Counted from the first letter of the stretch, positions 44,961 to 53,830 are shown. The stretch: 64,000 bases of DNA from Gammaproteobacteria bacterium (GCA_024234995.1 JACKNF010000001.1:310001-374000), one strand, 5' to 3'. Notes: generated by a model not told the origin, from the letters alone. Program-made: numbers and translations.

Positions 44961-46409
44961 ATGCATCTGGGTCTCAAGCTGTTTCTTGGCTACTTCTTAA
45001 TTGTTGGTCTTGGTGTTTACTTTTCTCTCAATATTCTTGGCGTGGAAATCAAGCCGGCTTTTCGTCAGGCGACTGAGGAAACGCTGATCGATACCGCTAA
45101 TCTGCTGGCAGTATTGGCGCGGGATGAGGTATTGAACGGCAGTTTTACTAATGGCCGTTTTCAGGCGCGCTTAGCGGAATATGCTCGCCGCAATCCTAAC
45201 GCCCAAGTTTGGGATATTGTTAAAAACAGCCTTGATCATCGCATCTATATTACTGATGAACGCGGTTTTGTCCTGTTTGATTCCACGGGCCAAGCGGTCG
45301 GTCAGGACTATTCCCGTTGGAACGATGTTTACTTGACCTTGCGAGGCCAGTACGGCGCTCGCACGACTCGCGAGAATCCCAATGATGGGCGAACATCGGT
45401 GATGTATGTCGCGGCGCCGGTCCGTGACGGTGAACGCATCATCGGGGTGCTGAGCGTGGCGAAGCCTGGCGCCAGCGTCCAACCCTATGTGGATCGGGCA
45501 GAGGCGAAGCTTTATCGCACGGCTGCCCTTTTAATGGTGATATCGCTAACCGTGGGGCTGGGGTTTTCCTGGTCGCTGGCGCGCTCGATGAACCGTCTTG
45601 CCGCTTACGCCCGTGCAGCTGCCGAGGGTGAGCGGTTGATGGTTCCTCAAGGTGGTGGCCCGGAAATGCGGGCGCTGGCGGAAGCGGTTGCGACCATGCG
45701 CGACCGGCTGGAAGGCCGGGATTACGTGGAACGCTACGTGCATACCTTGACGCATGAGATGAAAAGCCCATTGGCGGCGATTGCCGGTGCCGCCGAATTG
45801 TTGCAGAGTGAGTTACCGGCCACGCAACGCCAACGATTCGCCAAGCTGGCCGCTAGTGAGGCAGAACGTCTGCAACAATTGATCGAGCGTCTGCTGGCGT
45901 TGGCGACTGTTGAGCAACGGCGTGAACTTCAAGAACAACGACTCGTTTTGCTGCGGCGGACCGTGGAAGATTTGCTGACCTCCCGCGCACCGGCCATTAC
46001 CCGGAAACATTTGCAGATTGATCAACGGATTTCAGAGGAGACCGCCGTGCTTGGCGAGCCATTTCTGATTGCGCAGGCTATTGGCAATTTGCTGGACAAT
46101 GCCCTGGATTTCACCCCTGTTCAGGGCATCATCACCCTCGATGCTGAAAGGGTCAGCGATGCCTGGCGGTTGACTATTACCAACACGGGCAGCGCCATCC
46201 CCGGCTATGCGCGTGAACGGCTATTTGAGCGGTTTTACTCCTTGCCCCGCTCAGACACCGGACACAAAAGCACAGGGCTGGGCCTGGCATTTGTCCGTGA
46301 GGTGGCGCATTTGCATGGAGGGTTCATTACGGTGGATAACCTATTGAATGAGGATGGAGACGTTATAGGTGTGGCTGCAAAGTTAACACTGCCGGTTGCG
46401 GCTTATTGA
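44961..46409 (+). CDS. creC: Sensor histidine kinase CreC
   Basis: This is a 482-residue inner-membrane kinase. Two transmembrane segments (about residues 5-25 and 185-205) flank a periplasmic sensor domain, followed by a HAMP-like linker, the H box THEMKSPLAAIAGAAELLQ, the N box NLLDNALDF and the G box GLGLAFV. The N-terminus (LKLFLGYFLIV ... KPAFRQATEETLIDTANLLA) closely follows CreC. The ATG at 44961 is preferred; an in-frame TTG at 44949 overlaps the creB stop. No creD follows, unlike in enterobacteria. Confidence 0.92.
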   Translation: MHLGLKLFLGYFLIVGLGVYFSLNILGVEIKPAFRQATEETLIDTANLLAVLARDEVLNGSFTNGRFQARLAEYARRNPNAQVWDIVKNSLDHRIYITDERGFVLFDSTGQAVGQDYSRWNDVYLTLRGQYGARTTRENPNDGRTSVMYVAAPVRDGERIIGVLSVAKPGASVQPYVDRAEAKLYRTAALLMVISLTVGLGFSWSLARSMNRLAAYARAAAEGERLMVPQGGGPEMRALAEAVATMRDRLEGRDYVERYVHTLTHEMKSPLAAIAGAAELLQSELPATQRQRFAKLAASEAERLQQLIERLLALATVEQRRELQEQRLVLLRRTVEDLLTSRAPAITRKHLQIDQRISEETAVLGEPFLIAQAIGNLLDNALDFTPVQGIITLDAERVSDAWRLTITNTGSAIPGYARERLFERFYSLPRSDTGHKSTGLGLAFVREVAHLHGGFITVDNLLNEDGDVIGVAAKLTLPVAAY

Positions 46410-46442
46410 AACTAAACTGTATTTAAGGTTCTTCGGTTATCG

Positions 46443-47159
46443 TTAAGGCGTATGGTTCAAGGTCTGGCGAATCAGCCGCCAGTGCGGCAGATGGTGGTCC
46501 ATCAGTGCCTTGAACCGGTCGTTATGGTTCCGCTCCAGCAGATGTGTGAGCTCATGAATGACGACGTATTCTAGACAGTTGACTGGTTTTTTGATCAGTT
46601 CCAGATTGAGCCAAATGCGGCGTGCGGCGATGTTGCAGGTTCCCCAGCGAGTCTTCATCTGTTTAATGCCCCAGTCAGCGGCCTGCACGCCGAGCACGGG
46701 CTGCCACTGTTCCAGCAGAGGGGGAATCCGTGCGCGCAGTTGCTCCCGGTACCAGCGTTGCAAGACCTGTTGCCGTTGTTCAGCCGTGGTTCCGGAACGC
46801 ACAAACAGATCGAGAAAACTGGAGTCATTATGGCGGATGCGAGGCGGGCCAGTGTACGCCATGACCCGTAGCTGGTAGCGTTGTCCCAGAAAGTAGTGGC
46901 TTTCGCCGCTGACCATCTCATGCGGTGACGGGCGGGGCTGCGCCGCAAAGCGGGCTTGCTGTTGCCGGATCCAGGCAAGTTTATTGCTCACTACCCGCCG
47001 CACTGCTTTTTTAAGATCTGCTGGATAATCACTTTCAGTGATTTTATGCCGTTGGAAAAATCTGTCATGTCCTGAGTTTAACGGTCTTGGTGTGGGGTAG
47101 ATGGTTGCCAAAAAATAACCGGTTGGCTGTACAATGGCCATTGATGAAATGGCCTGCAA
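46443..47159 (-). CDS. YgjP/DUF45-type metallopeptidase-fold protein
   Basis: This is a 238-residue protein with the zinc motif YVVIHELTHLLERNHNDRF and the upstream MKTRWGTCNIAARRIWLNLELI that define the YgjP family. The usual N-terminal beta strands are not evident: the first 45 residues (MQAISSMAIVQPTGYF and on) look unrelated, and the ATG choice is uncertain. The catalytic part is intact. It is convergent with creC, whose stop is only 33 bp away. Confidence 0.82.
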   Translation of the reverse strand: MQAISSMAIVQPTGYFLATIYPTPRPLNSGHDRFFQRHKITESDYPADLKKAVRRVVSNKLAWIRQQQARFAAQPRPSPHEMVSGESHYFLGQRYQLRVMAYTGPPRIRHNDSSFLDLFVRSGTTAEQRQQVLQRWYREQLRARIPPLLEQWQPVLGVQAADWGIKQMKTRWGTCNIAARRIWLNLELIKKPVNCLEYVVIHELTHLLERNHNDRFKALMDHHLPHWRLIRQTLNHTP

Positions 47160-47242
47160 GCAGGCTCTCGCACCAATAAGAAATTGACTTTCAATAGAAA
47201 TGATTTTAATCCTGTCTCAGCTCTTTTCAAGAGGGTAATTTG

Positions 47243-47695
47243 ATGTCCACTTATTCCGTCCGCCTCAACTGGCAACGCACAACGCCCGATTTTGACTACA
47301 AGACCTTTGATCGCAGTCACACTTGGTGTTTAGCCGGTGGCCAGACCGTGCGTGGATCGGCAGCGCCAGAGTATTCCGGCAACCCTGAGATGAGCAATCC
47401 TGAAGAGGCTCTATTGGCATCGCTATCAAGTTGTCACATGCTCACTTTTCTAGCGATTGCAGCGCTCAAGAAACTGGTCGTGGATACCTATGAGGATCAA
47501 CCAGTCGCCGAGCTGGGTAAAAATGAAAAAGGCAAGATCATGATAAGCCGCTTGATCCTGCGGCCTCGGGTAGTTTTCGGTGGTGATGCAGTTCCTGGCG
47601 CCGAGGCGCTGATGGATTTGCATCGTAAGGCCAAGGAAAATTGCTTTATTCATAATTCGCTATTAAGTCAAGTGGTTCTGGAACCACTTCTTTAA
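47243..47695 (+). CDS. OsmC-family protein
   Basis: This is a 150-residue OsmC-fold protein. The peroxidatic and resolving cysteine positions are only partly kept: SLSSCHMLTFLAIA carries one Cys, and KENCFIHNSLLS the second. That matches the peroxiredoxin-like OsmC/Ohr superfamily, which reduces organic peroxides with dithiol help. The substrate is not shown. The start at 47243 has a GAGGG site. Confidence 0.9.
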   Translation: MSTYSVRLNWQRTTPDFDYKTFDRSHTWCLAGGQTVRGSAAPEYSGNPEMSNPEEALLASLSSCHMLTFLAIAALKKLVVDTYEDQPVAELGKNEKGKIMISRLILRPRVVFGGDAVPGAEALMDLHRKAKENCFIHNSLLSQVVLEPLL

Positions 47696-47794
47696 CATCA
47701 ATGAGTACGGTTCAGTTCGTATTGCATCACCATCCCGCCTGTCGTATAACTTAACCATGTAATGGGACATTGTTTAAGAGGCAAAGTAATTGGT

Positions 47795-48409
47795 ATGTGG
47801 AAGCTTGGCAAACAGGTTATGCTTCTTGGGATGCTAGTATGGTTGAGCAGCGCATGCGCGCCAAATACTGTCTATGAAAATGAGCAACCGCCCCTTTTAA
47901 CAAAAATCCCTGAACCGGTGTTCCGTGAGCCTTGGCTGCTGATCGACACCAAGGCTGATAAATTGATGGTTATGCAGAACGCCCAGCCAGTTGAGGTGTT
48001 CCATCAAATTGCTGTGGGGAGCAGCGGCGCTGGACTTAAATACCAGCGCGGGGACAATAAGACGCCGCTCGGCGTGTTTCGAGTCGGCTGGGTCAACGAT
48101 CACAGCCGATTTAACAAATTTATTGGTCTCGATTATCCGAATCCTGATTATGCCGAACGCGCACTGCGCGAGCGCCGGATTGACCGCTCAACCTATGAGC
48201 GCATTCGTTCTGCCTGGATCAGCGGCCGTACTCCGCCGCAAGACACGCCACTGGGCGGGCAAATTGGTATCCATGGCGTTGGTGCGGGCAATCCTCGCGT
48301 GCATGAGGCTGGCATCGACTGGACCAGTGGTTGCGTGGCGCTGGATAATTGGCAGATCAATGCGCTTAGGCCGTGGATAAAGGTGGGGATGCGGGTTGAA
48401 ATCCGCTAA
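47795..48409 (+). CDS. L,D-transpeptidase (YkuD domain), putative lipoprotein
   Basis: This is a 204-residue protein. A signal ends in WLSSAC, a plausible lipobox, so it is probably a lipoprotein. The YkuD domain has the catalytic HGVGAGNPRVHEAG ... WTSGCVALDN, with the active-site Cys in SGC. Such enzymes form 3-3 crosslinks in peptidoglycan or attach lipoproteins. The start at 47795 is chosen because the signal begins there; the ribosome site is weak. It precedes the Lpp-like gene. Confidence 0.88.
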   Translation: MWKLGKQVMLLGMLVWLSSACAPNTVYENEQPPLLTKIPEPVFREPWLLIDTKADKLMVMQNAQPVEVFHQIAVGSSGAGLKYQRGDNKTPLGVFRVGWVNDHSRFNKFIGLDYPNPDYAERALRERRIDRSTYERIRSAWISGRTPPQDTPLGGQIGIHGVGAGNPRVHEAGIDWTSGCVALDNWQINALRPWIKVGMRVEIR

Positions 48410-48451
48410 AGGTATCATTCTCACCACTACTCGCAAATTGAATTTCCGTTA

Positions 48452-48457
48452 TATAAT
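48452..48457 (+). promoter_or_regulatory. Probable -10 element upstream of the Lpp-like gene
   Basis: A perfect TATAAT lies about 98 bp before the ATG at 48556, in an AT-rich stretch. No good -35 is seen at 16-18 bp. The long leader that follows could affect mRNA stability, as with other abundant lipoproteins. Confidence 0.4.
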
Positions 48458-48555
48458 GCAGCTTGTTGTGTGTCGGCAATAATCGAGTTGTACTGGAGCA
48501 ACAGTGCAATGAACCAATCTGTTACTTTGTTTGTAATGATACCAAGGAGTTGAAA

Positions 48556-48798
48556 ATGTCCCTGAAGACCCTGACCAAAATTTCCACGCTGGCCCTGATC
48601 GCTGGTCTGACTGTCGGTTGCGCTAGCACCAGTGATTTAAAGGCGGTGCAGCAGGATGCTAATGAAGCCAAGTCAATGGCACGCAGCGCGATGGATACTG
48701 CTAATGATGCCAAATCCATTGCTATGGAAGCCAAGTCGATCAGCATGGCTACTGAGGAAAAGATCAACCGTATGTTCAAGCGTTCGATGTACAAATAA
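48556..48798 (+). CDS. Lpp/OprI-like murein lipoprotein
   Basis: This is an 80-residue lipoprotein. The signal ends in the lipobox LTVGC; the mature part is an alanine-rich heptad coiled coil (AVQQDANEAKSMARSAMDTA) ending in MFKRSMYK. The terminal Lys is the residue linked to peptidoglycan in Braun lipoprotein. A strong AAGGAG site precedes the ATG and an efficient terminator follows. L,D-transpeptidase genes on both sides are candidates for the anchoring enzyme. Confidence 0.92.
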   Translation: MSLKTLTKISTLALIAGLTVGCASTSDLKAVQQDANEAKSMARSAMDTANDAKSIAMEAKSISMATEEKINRMFKRSMYK

Positions 48799-48828
48799 AC
48801 CGGCTGTCTGACGGCAAAAGGTTAGAAG

Positions 48829-48859
48829 AAACCCGTGATTATGATCGCGGGTTTTTTTT
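48829..48859 (+). terminator. Rho-independent terminator of the Lpp-like gene
   Basis: AAACCCGTGAT (48829-48839) pairs with ATCGCGGGTTT (48844-48854), with one G-T wobble, over a TATG loop, and runs into eight T. It also faces the end of the transpeptidase gene on the other strand. Confidence 0.92.
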
Positions 48860-48867
48860 CGTCCTAT

Positions 48868-50205
48868 TTACGGGCGATTGATTGTTGCTGGATCTTTCAA
48901 TGGATCCGCCGGAGCCGGGACAGAGTGACTCGTTGAAGATCGATAAACCGGCGGGGAACCAATGCGTGGCGGTTCAGCAGGTCCTCCTGGATAGGCAGGA
49001 GAAGGTGGTGTAACAGGTGCGTAGGATCCGGGTATCCGATTATTGTTATTGTAATTTGGCGGAGCATATCCAGGCCGATAGGCAGGGGGGCGGACCTTTG
49101 CTGGCACCGAAGCGTTATCCTCATGCAGCGGATCGTCATCGTAAGCCAGAGGCTCACCAGGACGGTTTTCGACAGGAAGAGGCACCTGCTGGGTTGCGGG
49201 ATAGTCTGATGATACTGGTGTTTCAGTGTGAGGCACGGCAGTGGGCTGACCGGCCACCGGTCCAGGCGATATCGATCCTGGGCGGGCGCCAATAGAAACC
49301 GGAATGCCGCTGACTTGCTCCATCGCTGCTTGCAGCGCTGCTTGATCCACGCCGGGCATGTCAGGGCCGGTCTTGGCGATTACCGCTTGATGGGCTTGCT
49401 CCAGAGTCACTTTGATCGGGATATTATCCTCTTCCAGCGGCTCGTGCGCCTCCATAAACAATGCGCCATTAAATCGCCCGACTTTAACGGGTTGGTTAAC
49501 AATGCGCACCGATGTGCCGACCGGCGTCATACCAAACAGCCGTTCAATATCTTCAGGGTACATTCGCACACAGCCGTGGGTAACGTGCATCCCGATCCCA
49601 TAAGGCCGATTAGTGCCGTGAATCAGATAGCTGGGCAGCGCCAAGCGTAGGGCATGCCGTCCCAGCGGATTATCCGGACCGCCAGGAATGACATCTGGCA
49701 GAATGTCTCCCTGAGCAGCATGTTCCGCCTTAATAGAGGCGGGTGGCCGCCAAGCGGGGTCGGCTTCCTTGCCGGTTACCCGGGTGGTGCCTAGCGGAGT
49801 TTTCCAATCCATGCGGCCAATGCTAACCGGATAGGTATGGACAACTCGTTGCTCGCCCGGCCCAGCGCTAGGGTAGTAATACAGCCGCAGCTCAGCAATG
49901 TTAAGAACTATCCCTTCACGCGGAGTATCAGGCAGAATATAGCGGGTCGGTAGCACAATGGGCGTACCTTCGCCGGGCGCCCATCGGTCTACGCCGGGAT
50001 TGGCGTGAACCATCTCGTCATACCCCAGACTATGCCGGCGTGCGATGTCGATCAAGGTATCCGTCTTAGTCGCATAAACGACTTTGACTTGGCCGATCAT
50101 GTCCGTATCCGGGGGCGGCAGGGGATAAACAGTCGCCTGCGCGGCGCTAGCGGATAACCATCCGAGAAGCAACCCGCAGGCGGGTTTCAAATATTGATTC
50201 AGCAT
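48868..50205 (-). CDS. L,D-transpeptidase of ErfK/YbiS type with Pro-rich tail
   Basis: This is a 445-residue exported protein: a signal peptide ending ASAAQA, a LysM-like segment (KTDTLIDIARRHSLGYDEMVHANPG), then the YkuD catalytic domain (about residues 95-245) with SYLIHGTNRPYGIG and the active Cys in HVTHGCVRMYPEDI. The E. coli ErfK/YbiS/YcfS enzymes of this layout attach Braun lipoprotein to peptidoglycan. About 130 residues of Pro/Tyr/Asn-rich tail follow, which the E. coli enzymes lack. Convergent with the Lpp-like gene; the thioesterase gene lies 9 bp upstream on the same strand. Confidence 0.92.
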   Translation of the reverse strand: MLNQYLKPACGLLLGWLSASAAQATVYPLPPPDTDMIGQVKVVYATKTDTLIDIARRHSLGYDEMVHANPGVDRWAPGEGTPIVLPTRYILPDTPREGIVLNIAELRLYYYPSAGPGEQRVVHTYPVSIGRMDWKTPLGTTRVTGKEADPAWRPPASIKAEHAAQGDILPDVIPGGPDNPLGRHALRLALPSYLIHGTNRPYGIGMHVTHGCVRMYPEDIERLFGMTPVGTSVRIVNQPVKVGRFNGALFMEAHEPLEEDNIPIKVTLEQAHQAVIAKTGPDMPGVDQAALQAAMEQVSGIPVSIGARPGSISPGPVAGQPTAVPHTETPVSSDYPATQQVPLPVENRPGEPLAYDDDPLHEDNASVPAKVRPPAYRPGYAPPNYNNNNRIPGSYAPVTPPSPAYPGGPAEPPRIGSPPVYRSSTSHSVPAPADPLKDPATINRP

Positions 50206-50214
50206 GGAAACATC

Positions 50215-50694
50215 TCATATTGCAGTGGTGGGTATCGGTGAACGGAAAATGCCATATTGCCCAGTAAAAATCATTGCTGGCTCGCCATCATCGGCGCGGA
50301 TAACGACGTCCACGCTCCAACGCGCTTTGCCCCGCTGACGGTAGCTTTGAATGAATCGCTCGATCACCTGCGAATCCGGCCGTAGACACTCCGTGATAAT
50401 CTCGTTATGTACTGGCCGCAAGAATTTCTGAGTGCTATCGGTAATGACAATTTCCGGAGTCTCGCCATATTCGTTTAAAGTGATCCGGGTCAGTGCCCAA
50501 CCTGTCAATGCAGCGAGCGCCGCCATTGAGCCGCCAAACGCAATCCCTTTATCATTGATATTGGGCTCCAATGGCGCGGCGATACTTAAACCGGTGTCGT
50601 TGCAGTGATCTAACCGTGCTTGCATCGCCTGAAATAACGGAACATGGCGATTAAGATAATCGTTGATTTCCTGAATGACCTGCGGTTGGGACAT
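50215..50694 (-). CDS. Hotdog-fold thioesterase (YiiD C-terminal type)
   Basis: This is a 159-residue protein with the pattern IAAPLEPNINDKGIAFGGS and a later IVITDSTQKFLRPV, as in the thioesterase half of YiiD. It likely hydrolyses a CoA or acyl-carrier thioester; the substrate is unknown. It is the first gene before the transpeptidase gene and is divergent from the arn genes. Confidence 0.85.
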   Translation of the reverse strand: MSQPQVIQEINDYLNRHVPLFQAMQARLDHCNDTGLSIAAPLEPNINDKGIAFGGSMAALAALTGWALTRITLNEYGETPEIVITDSTQKFLRPVHNEIITECLRPDSQVIERFIQSYRQRGKARWSVDVVIRADDGEPAMIFTGQYGIFRSPIPTTAI

Positions 50695-50763
50695 GATGGA
50701 TTTCCTTGGGTAGGGAGAATGCTGGAGAATGAAGCGTACTACTCATCATAAAGGAAGGAACGC

Positions 50764-51735
50764 ATGACCCGCACCGTGGTTTTTGCCTATCACAATGTTG
50801 GAGTCCGTTGCCTCAAGGTGTTGCTGGCTCAGGGTCACGATGTAGCGTTGGTCCTCACCCATGAGGACAATCCGGACGAGCGCATCTGGTTCGACAATGT
50901 CGGCGTTGTAGCCGCTGATTACGGTATCCCAGTTCTTACTCCAGAAGATCCTAATATTCCAGAAATCGTACAATATATTAAAGGATTGGCCCCCAGCTTC
51001 CTGTTTTCGTTCTACTACCGGCGAATGCTGTCTCCGGAGCTGCTAGCGATTGCACGGCACGGCGCGTTCAATCTGCATGGCTCACTGTTACCAAAATATC
51101 GTGGTCGAGCTCCCGTCAATTGGGCAATTCTGCACGGCGAAACCGAGACAGGAGCTACCTTGCATTATATGACCGCCAAGCCGGATGCTGGTGATATTGT
51201 TGGACAGACGGCTGTGCCGATTTTACCCGATGACACAGCCCGCGAGGTCTTTGACAAGGTCACGCTTGCTGCTGAATTAACCTTGCATCGCGTATTGCCC
51301 GCATTGGTTAATGGCACAGCTCCGCGTATCGCACAAAATCTTAGCCAGGGTAGTTACTTTTCCGGCCGTAGGCCAGAAGATGGGCGTATTGATTGGAATG
51401 GGCCAGCGACTCGTATTCATGACCTGGTGCGGGCGGTGGCGCCACCTTATCCGGGGGCATTCACCTCTATAGCGGGCCAACCAGCACAGATTTTGCGGAC
51501 GCGGGTTGTACTCCCTCCACCCTCCTGCCCTGGCCTTCCTTTGCGAGGAGGAAGACCGTCTGTCCTGGTAGAAACCGGCGGACAATTGATTGCCTATTGC
51601 GCAAGCGGTGAAGCATTACGAATTCTGGAATTGGACATTGCGGGTCAATCCGTGTTCCCTGCTCAATTGGCGGACCGGCTCGGTCCAGGCCCATGGCGGC
51701 TGGGTGACGATGAGGCCCGTTTTCAGCCAGCTTAG
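50764..51735 (+). CDS. arnA: UDP-Ara4N formyltransferase, stand-alone ArnA N-terminal domain
   Basis: This is a 323-residue formyltransferase that uses 10-formyl-tetrahydrofolate to formylate UDP-4-amino-4-deoxy-L-arabinose. The catalytic Asn/His/Asp set is visible in GAFNLHGSLLPKYRGRAP and AKPDAGDIVGQ. It corresponds to the N-terminal half of E. coli ArnA only; the dehydrogenase half is the next gene, 35 bp later. A Pro-rich insert (VVLPPPSCPGLPLRGG) near residues 248-263 overlaps a palindromic repeat. Confidence 0.9.
   Translation: MTRTVVFAYHNVGVRCLKVLLAQGHDVALVLTHEDNPDERIWFDNVGVVAADYGIPVLTPEDPNIPEIVQYIKGLAPSFLFSFYYRRMLSPELLAIARHGAFNLHGSLLPKYRGRAPVNWAILHGETETGATLHYMTAKPDAGDIVGQTAVPILPDDTAREVFDKVTLAAELTLHRVLPALVNGTAPRIAQNLSQGSYFSGRRPEDGRIDWNGPATRIHDLVRAVAPPYPGAFTSIAGQPAQILRTRVVLPPPSCPGLPLRGGRPSVLVETGGQLIAYCASGEALRILELDIAGQSVFPAQLADRLGPGPWRLGDDEARFQPA
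51521..51551. repeat. Palindromic element inside the arnA formyltransferase gene
   Basis: CCTCCT (51521-51526) pairs with AGGAGG (51546-51551), and CTTCCT (51535-51540) with AGGAAG (51549-51554), within a CTCCCTCC stretch. It resembles the intergenic palindromic repeats and is translated in frame as a Pro/Gly-rich loop. Confidence 0.4.
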
Positions 51736-51770
51736 CGAGCTGGAAGCTCTTTTTCCTTCAACTTTTTGGA

Positions 51771-52826
51771 ATGGCCTTTCTCGTGAAAAGAATCCTCATC
51801 CTCGGTGTCAACGGCTTCATTGGTCATCACCTGTCCCAACGCATTCTCGCCACTACCGATTGGCAGATTCATGGCATGGATATGCAGGATGACCGGGTTC
51901 GTGACCTGATCGATCATCCACGCTTTCACTTTTTTGAGGGTGATATCACCATCAATCGTGAGTGGATCGAATACCATATTAAGAAATGCGATGTGGCGTT
52001 GCCGTTGGTGGCTATCGCGACCCCAGCCACTTACGTGCGTGAGCCGCTGCGGGTGTTTGAACTCGACTTTGAAGCCAACCTGCCAGTTGTGCGATCTTGT
52101 GTTAAGTATCGAAAAAGGCTAGTTTTTCCATCGACATCTGAGGTTTACGGTATGTGTGCAGATGGCGAATTCGATCCTGAACGATCGCCGCTGGTCTATG
52201 GGCCAATCAATAAGCCTCGCTGGATCTACGCCTGTGCCAAGCAGATGATGGACCGGGTGATCTGGGCCTACGGTATGGAGCAGGGATTGGATTTCACTTT
52301 ATTCCGCCCCTTTAATTGGATCGGGTCCGGCCTCGATTCAATCAACACCCCTAAAGAAGGCAGTTCCCGGGTTATCACGCAATTCCTGGGGCAAATCGCC
52401 CGTGGCGAGCCGATTAAACTGGTCGATGGCGGTACGCAGCGACGTTCATTTACTTACATCGATGACGGCATTGATGCGCTGATCAAGATCATCGCCAATG
52501 CTGGGGGTGTGGCCAGCGGTCAGATCTATAATATTGGCAATCCGTGCAATAACTTGTCGGTACGCGAATTGGCGGTGCGGATGCTGGAGTTAGCTGCGGA
52601 GTATCCAGAGTACCGTGACAATGCAGTCAAGGTACAACTGATTGAAACCACGGCGAATGACTACTATGGCCAAGGCTACCAGGACGTGCAGCAACGGGTG
52701 CCGAAGATTGCCAACACTTGCAGCGATTTGGATTGGCAGCCGAAGGTAACCATGGATGCGGCGTTGCGGAAGATCTTCGAGGCTTATCGCACCCATGTAG
52801 CTGATGCGGGCTATCTGGTGGATTGA
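51771..52826 (+). CDS. UDP-glucuronate C4-decarboxylase, stand-alone ArnA C-terminal domain
   Basis: This is a 351-residue NAD-dependent short-chain dehydrogenase that oxidises and decarboxylates UDP-glucuronic acid to UDP-4-keto-arabinose. The Rossmann motif is LILGVNGFIGHHL; PLVAIATPATYV, the Ser in FPSTSEVYGMC, Tyr/Lys in WIYACAKQMMDR and NWIGSGLDSINTP match the ArnA C-terminal half. The start is 51771, or a GTG at 51783 with better ribosome-site spacing. It lies three bases before arnD. Confidence 0.93.
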   Translation: MAFLVKRILILGVNGFIGHHLSQRILATTDWQIHGMDMQDDRVRDLIDHPRFHFFEGDITINREWIEYHIKKCDVALPLVAIATPATYVREPLRVFELDFEANLPVVRSCVKYRKRLVFPSTSEVYGMCADGEFDPERSPLVYGPINKPRWIYACAKQMMDRVIWAYGMEQGLDFTLFRPFNWIGSGLDSINTPKEGSSRVITQFLGQIARGEPIKLVDGGTQRRSFTYIDDGIDALIKIIANAGGVASGQIYNIGNPCNNLSVRELAVRMLELAAEYPEYRDNAVKVQLIETTANDYYGQGYQDVQQRVPKIANTCSDLDWQPKVTMDAALRKIFEAYRTHVADAGYLVD

Positions 52827-52829
52827 GCC

Positions 52830-53747
52830 ATGACTGCGCCTTTGCTGGCTCTCAAAGTGGATGTTGATACCTTGCGCGGGACGCTAGAAGGAGTACCGCG
52901 ATTGATGGATCTGTTCCGGCGCCGCCAGACCGATGCAACCTTTCTGTTTAGTCTTGGCCCGGATCATACCGGTTGGGCAATCCGGCGCGTGTTTCGCCAG
53001 GGGTTTCTTGGCAAGGTGAAACGCACCTCGGTGCTTGAACACTACGGCCTGAAAACACTGCTCTATGGGACGCTGTTGCCAGGACCGGATATCGGTCGGC
53101 GAGCAGGCGAAGTGATGCGCTCGGTCCGTGATGCTGGTTTTGAGACCGGCATCCATTGTTGGGATCACGTCCTTTGGCAGGATCATGCCGCCCATGCTGA
53201 TTGGCAATGGACCCTCGGTGAGATGCGTAAGGCGGTCGAGCGCTATACGGAAATTTTTGGCGTGGCAGCGGCCGTACATGGCGCAGCGGGCTGGCAAATG
53301 AACCGTTATGCATTGCGGCTGACCGGGGAGCTGGGGTTTGCCTGGTGCTCCGATAGCCGGGGAACCCATCCATTCTTGCCGGTGGTGGATGGCAAAACCA
53401 TTGCCTGTCCTCAGTTGCCTACTACGTTGCCAACATTGGATGAGTTGATTGGTGTCGATGGAATCATGCCGGACGACGTGGCTGACCACTTATTAGAGAT
53501 GACGCAGACCGTACCGGATGCTGGTCATGTCTTCACTCTGCATGCCGAGCTGGAAGGTTTGAAATTTCTGCCGGTTCTTGACGGCTTGTTGACCGGCTGG
53601 CGGAAGCAGGGCTATCGGCTTGGGGCATTACGGGCGCTAGCTGGCGAGATGACCCTGGATGCCTTGCCATGTCATACGATTATGGAGGGAACCATCCCTG
53701 GGCGGAGTGGAGCACTCCTTATGCAAGGACCCTTATCCTCAAGCTGA
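52830..53747 (+). CDS. arnD: 4-deoxy-4-formamido-arabinose-phosphoundecaprenol deformylase
   Basis: This is a 305-residue polysaccharide-deacetylase-fold enzyme that removes the formyl group from the undecaprenyl-linked sugar before transfer to lipid A, which lowers the affinity for polymyxin. The metal-binding region LKVDVDT, TGIHCWDHVLWQD and the C-terminal HVFTLHAELEG match ArnD. It closes a three-gene unit; arnB, arnC, arnT, arnE and arnF are not in the window. Confidence 0.94.
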   Translation: MTAPLLALKVDVDTLRGTLEGVPRLMDLFRRRQTDATFLFSLGPDHTGWAIRRVFRQGFLGKVKRTSVLEHYGLKTLLYGTLLPGPDIGRRAGEVMRSVRDAGFETGIHCWDHVLWQDHAAHADWQWTLGEMRKAVERYTEIFGVAAAVHGAAGWQMNRYALRLTGELGFAWCSDSRGTHPFLPVVDGKTIACPQLPTTLPTLDELIGVDGIMPDDVADHLLEMTQTVPDAGHVFTLHAELEGLKFLPVLDGLLTGWRKQGYRLGALRALAGEMTLDALPCHTIMEGTIPGRSGALLMQGPLSSS

Positions 53748-53757
53748 TGAAAAGTCA

Positions 53758-53780
53758 TAGGGTACGCAATGCATACCCTA
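53758..53780. terminator. Hairpin between arnD and bfr
   Basis: TAGGGTA (53758-53764) pairs with TACCCTA (53774-53780), with inner GC/GC pairs, 10 bp after the arnD stop and between convergent genes. No strong T-run follows. Confidence 0.5.
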
Positions 53781-53830
53781 CTTATCTCACTATAACTGCC
53801 CGCGTTTATTCACGGTCAAGGGCTGGACTG

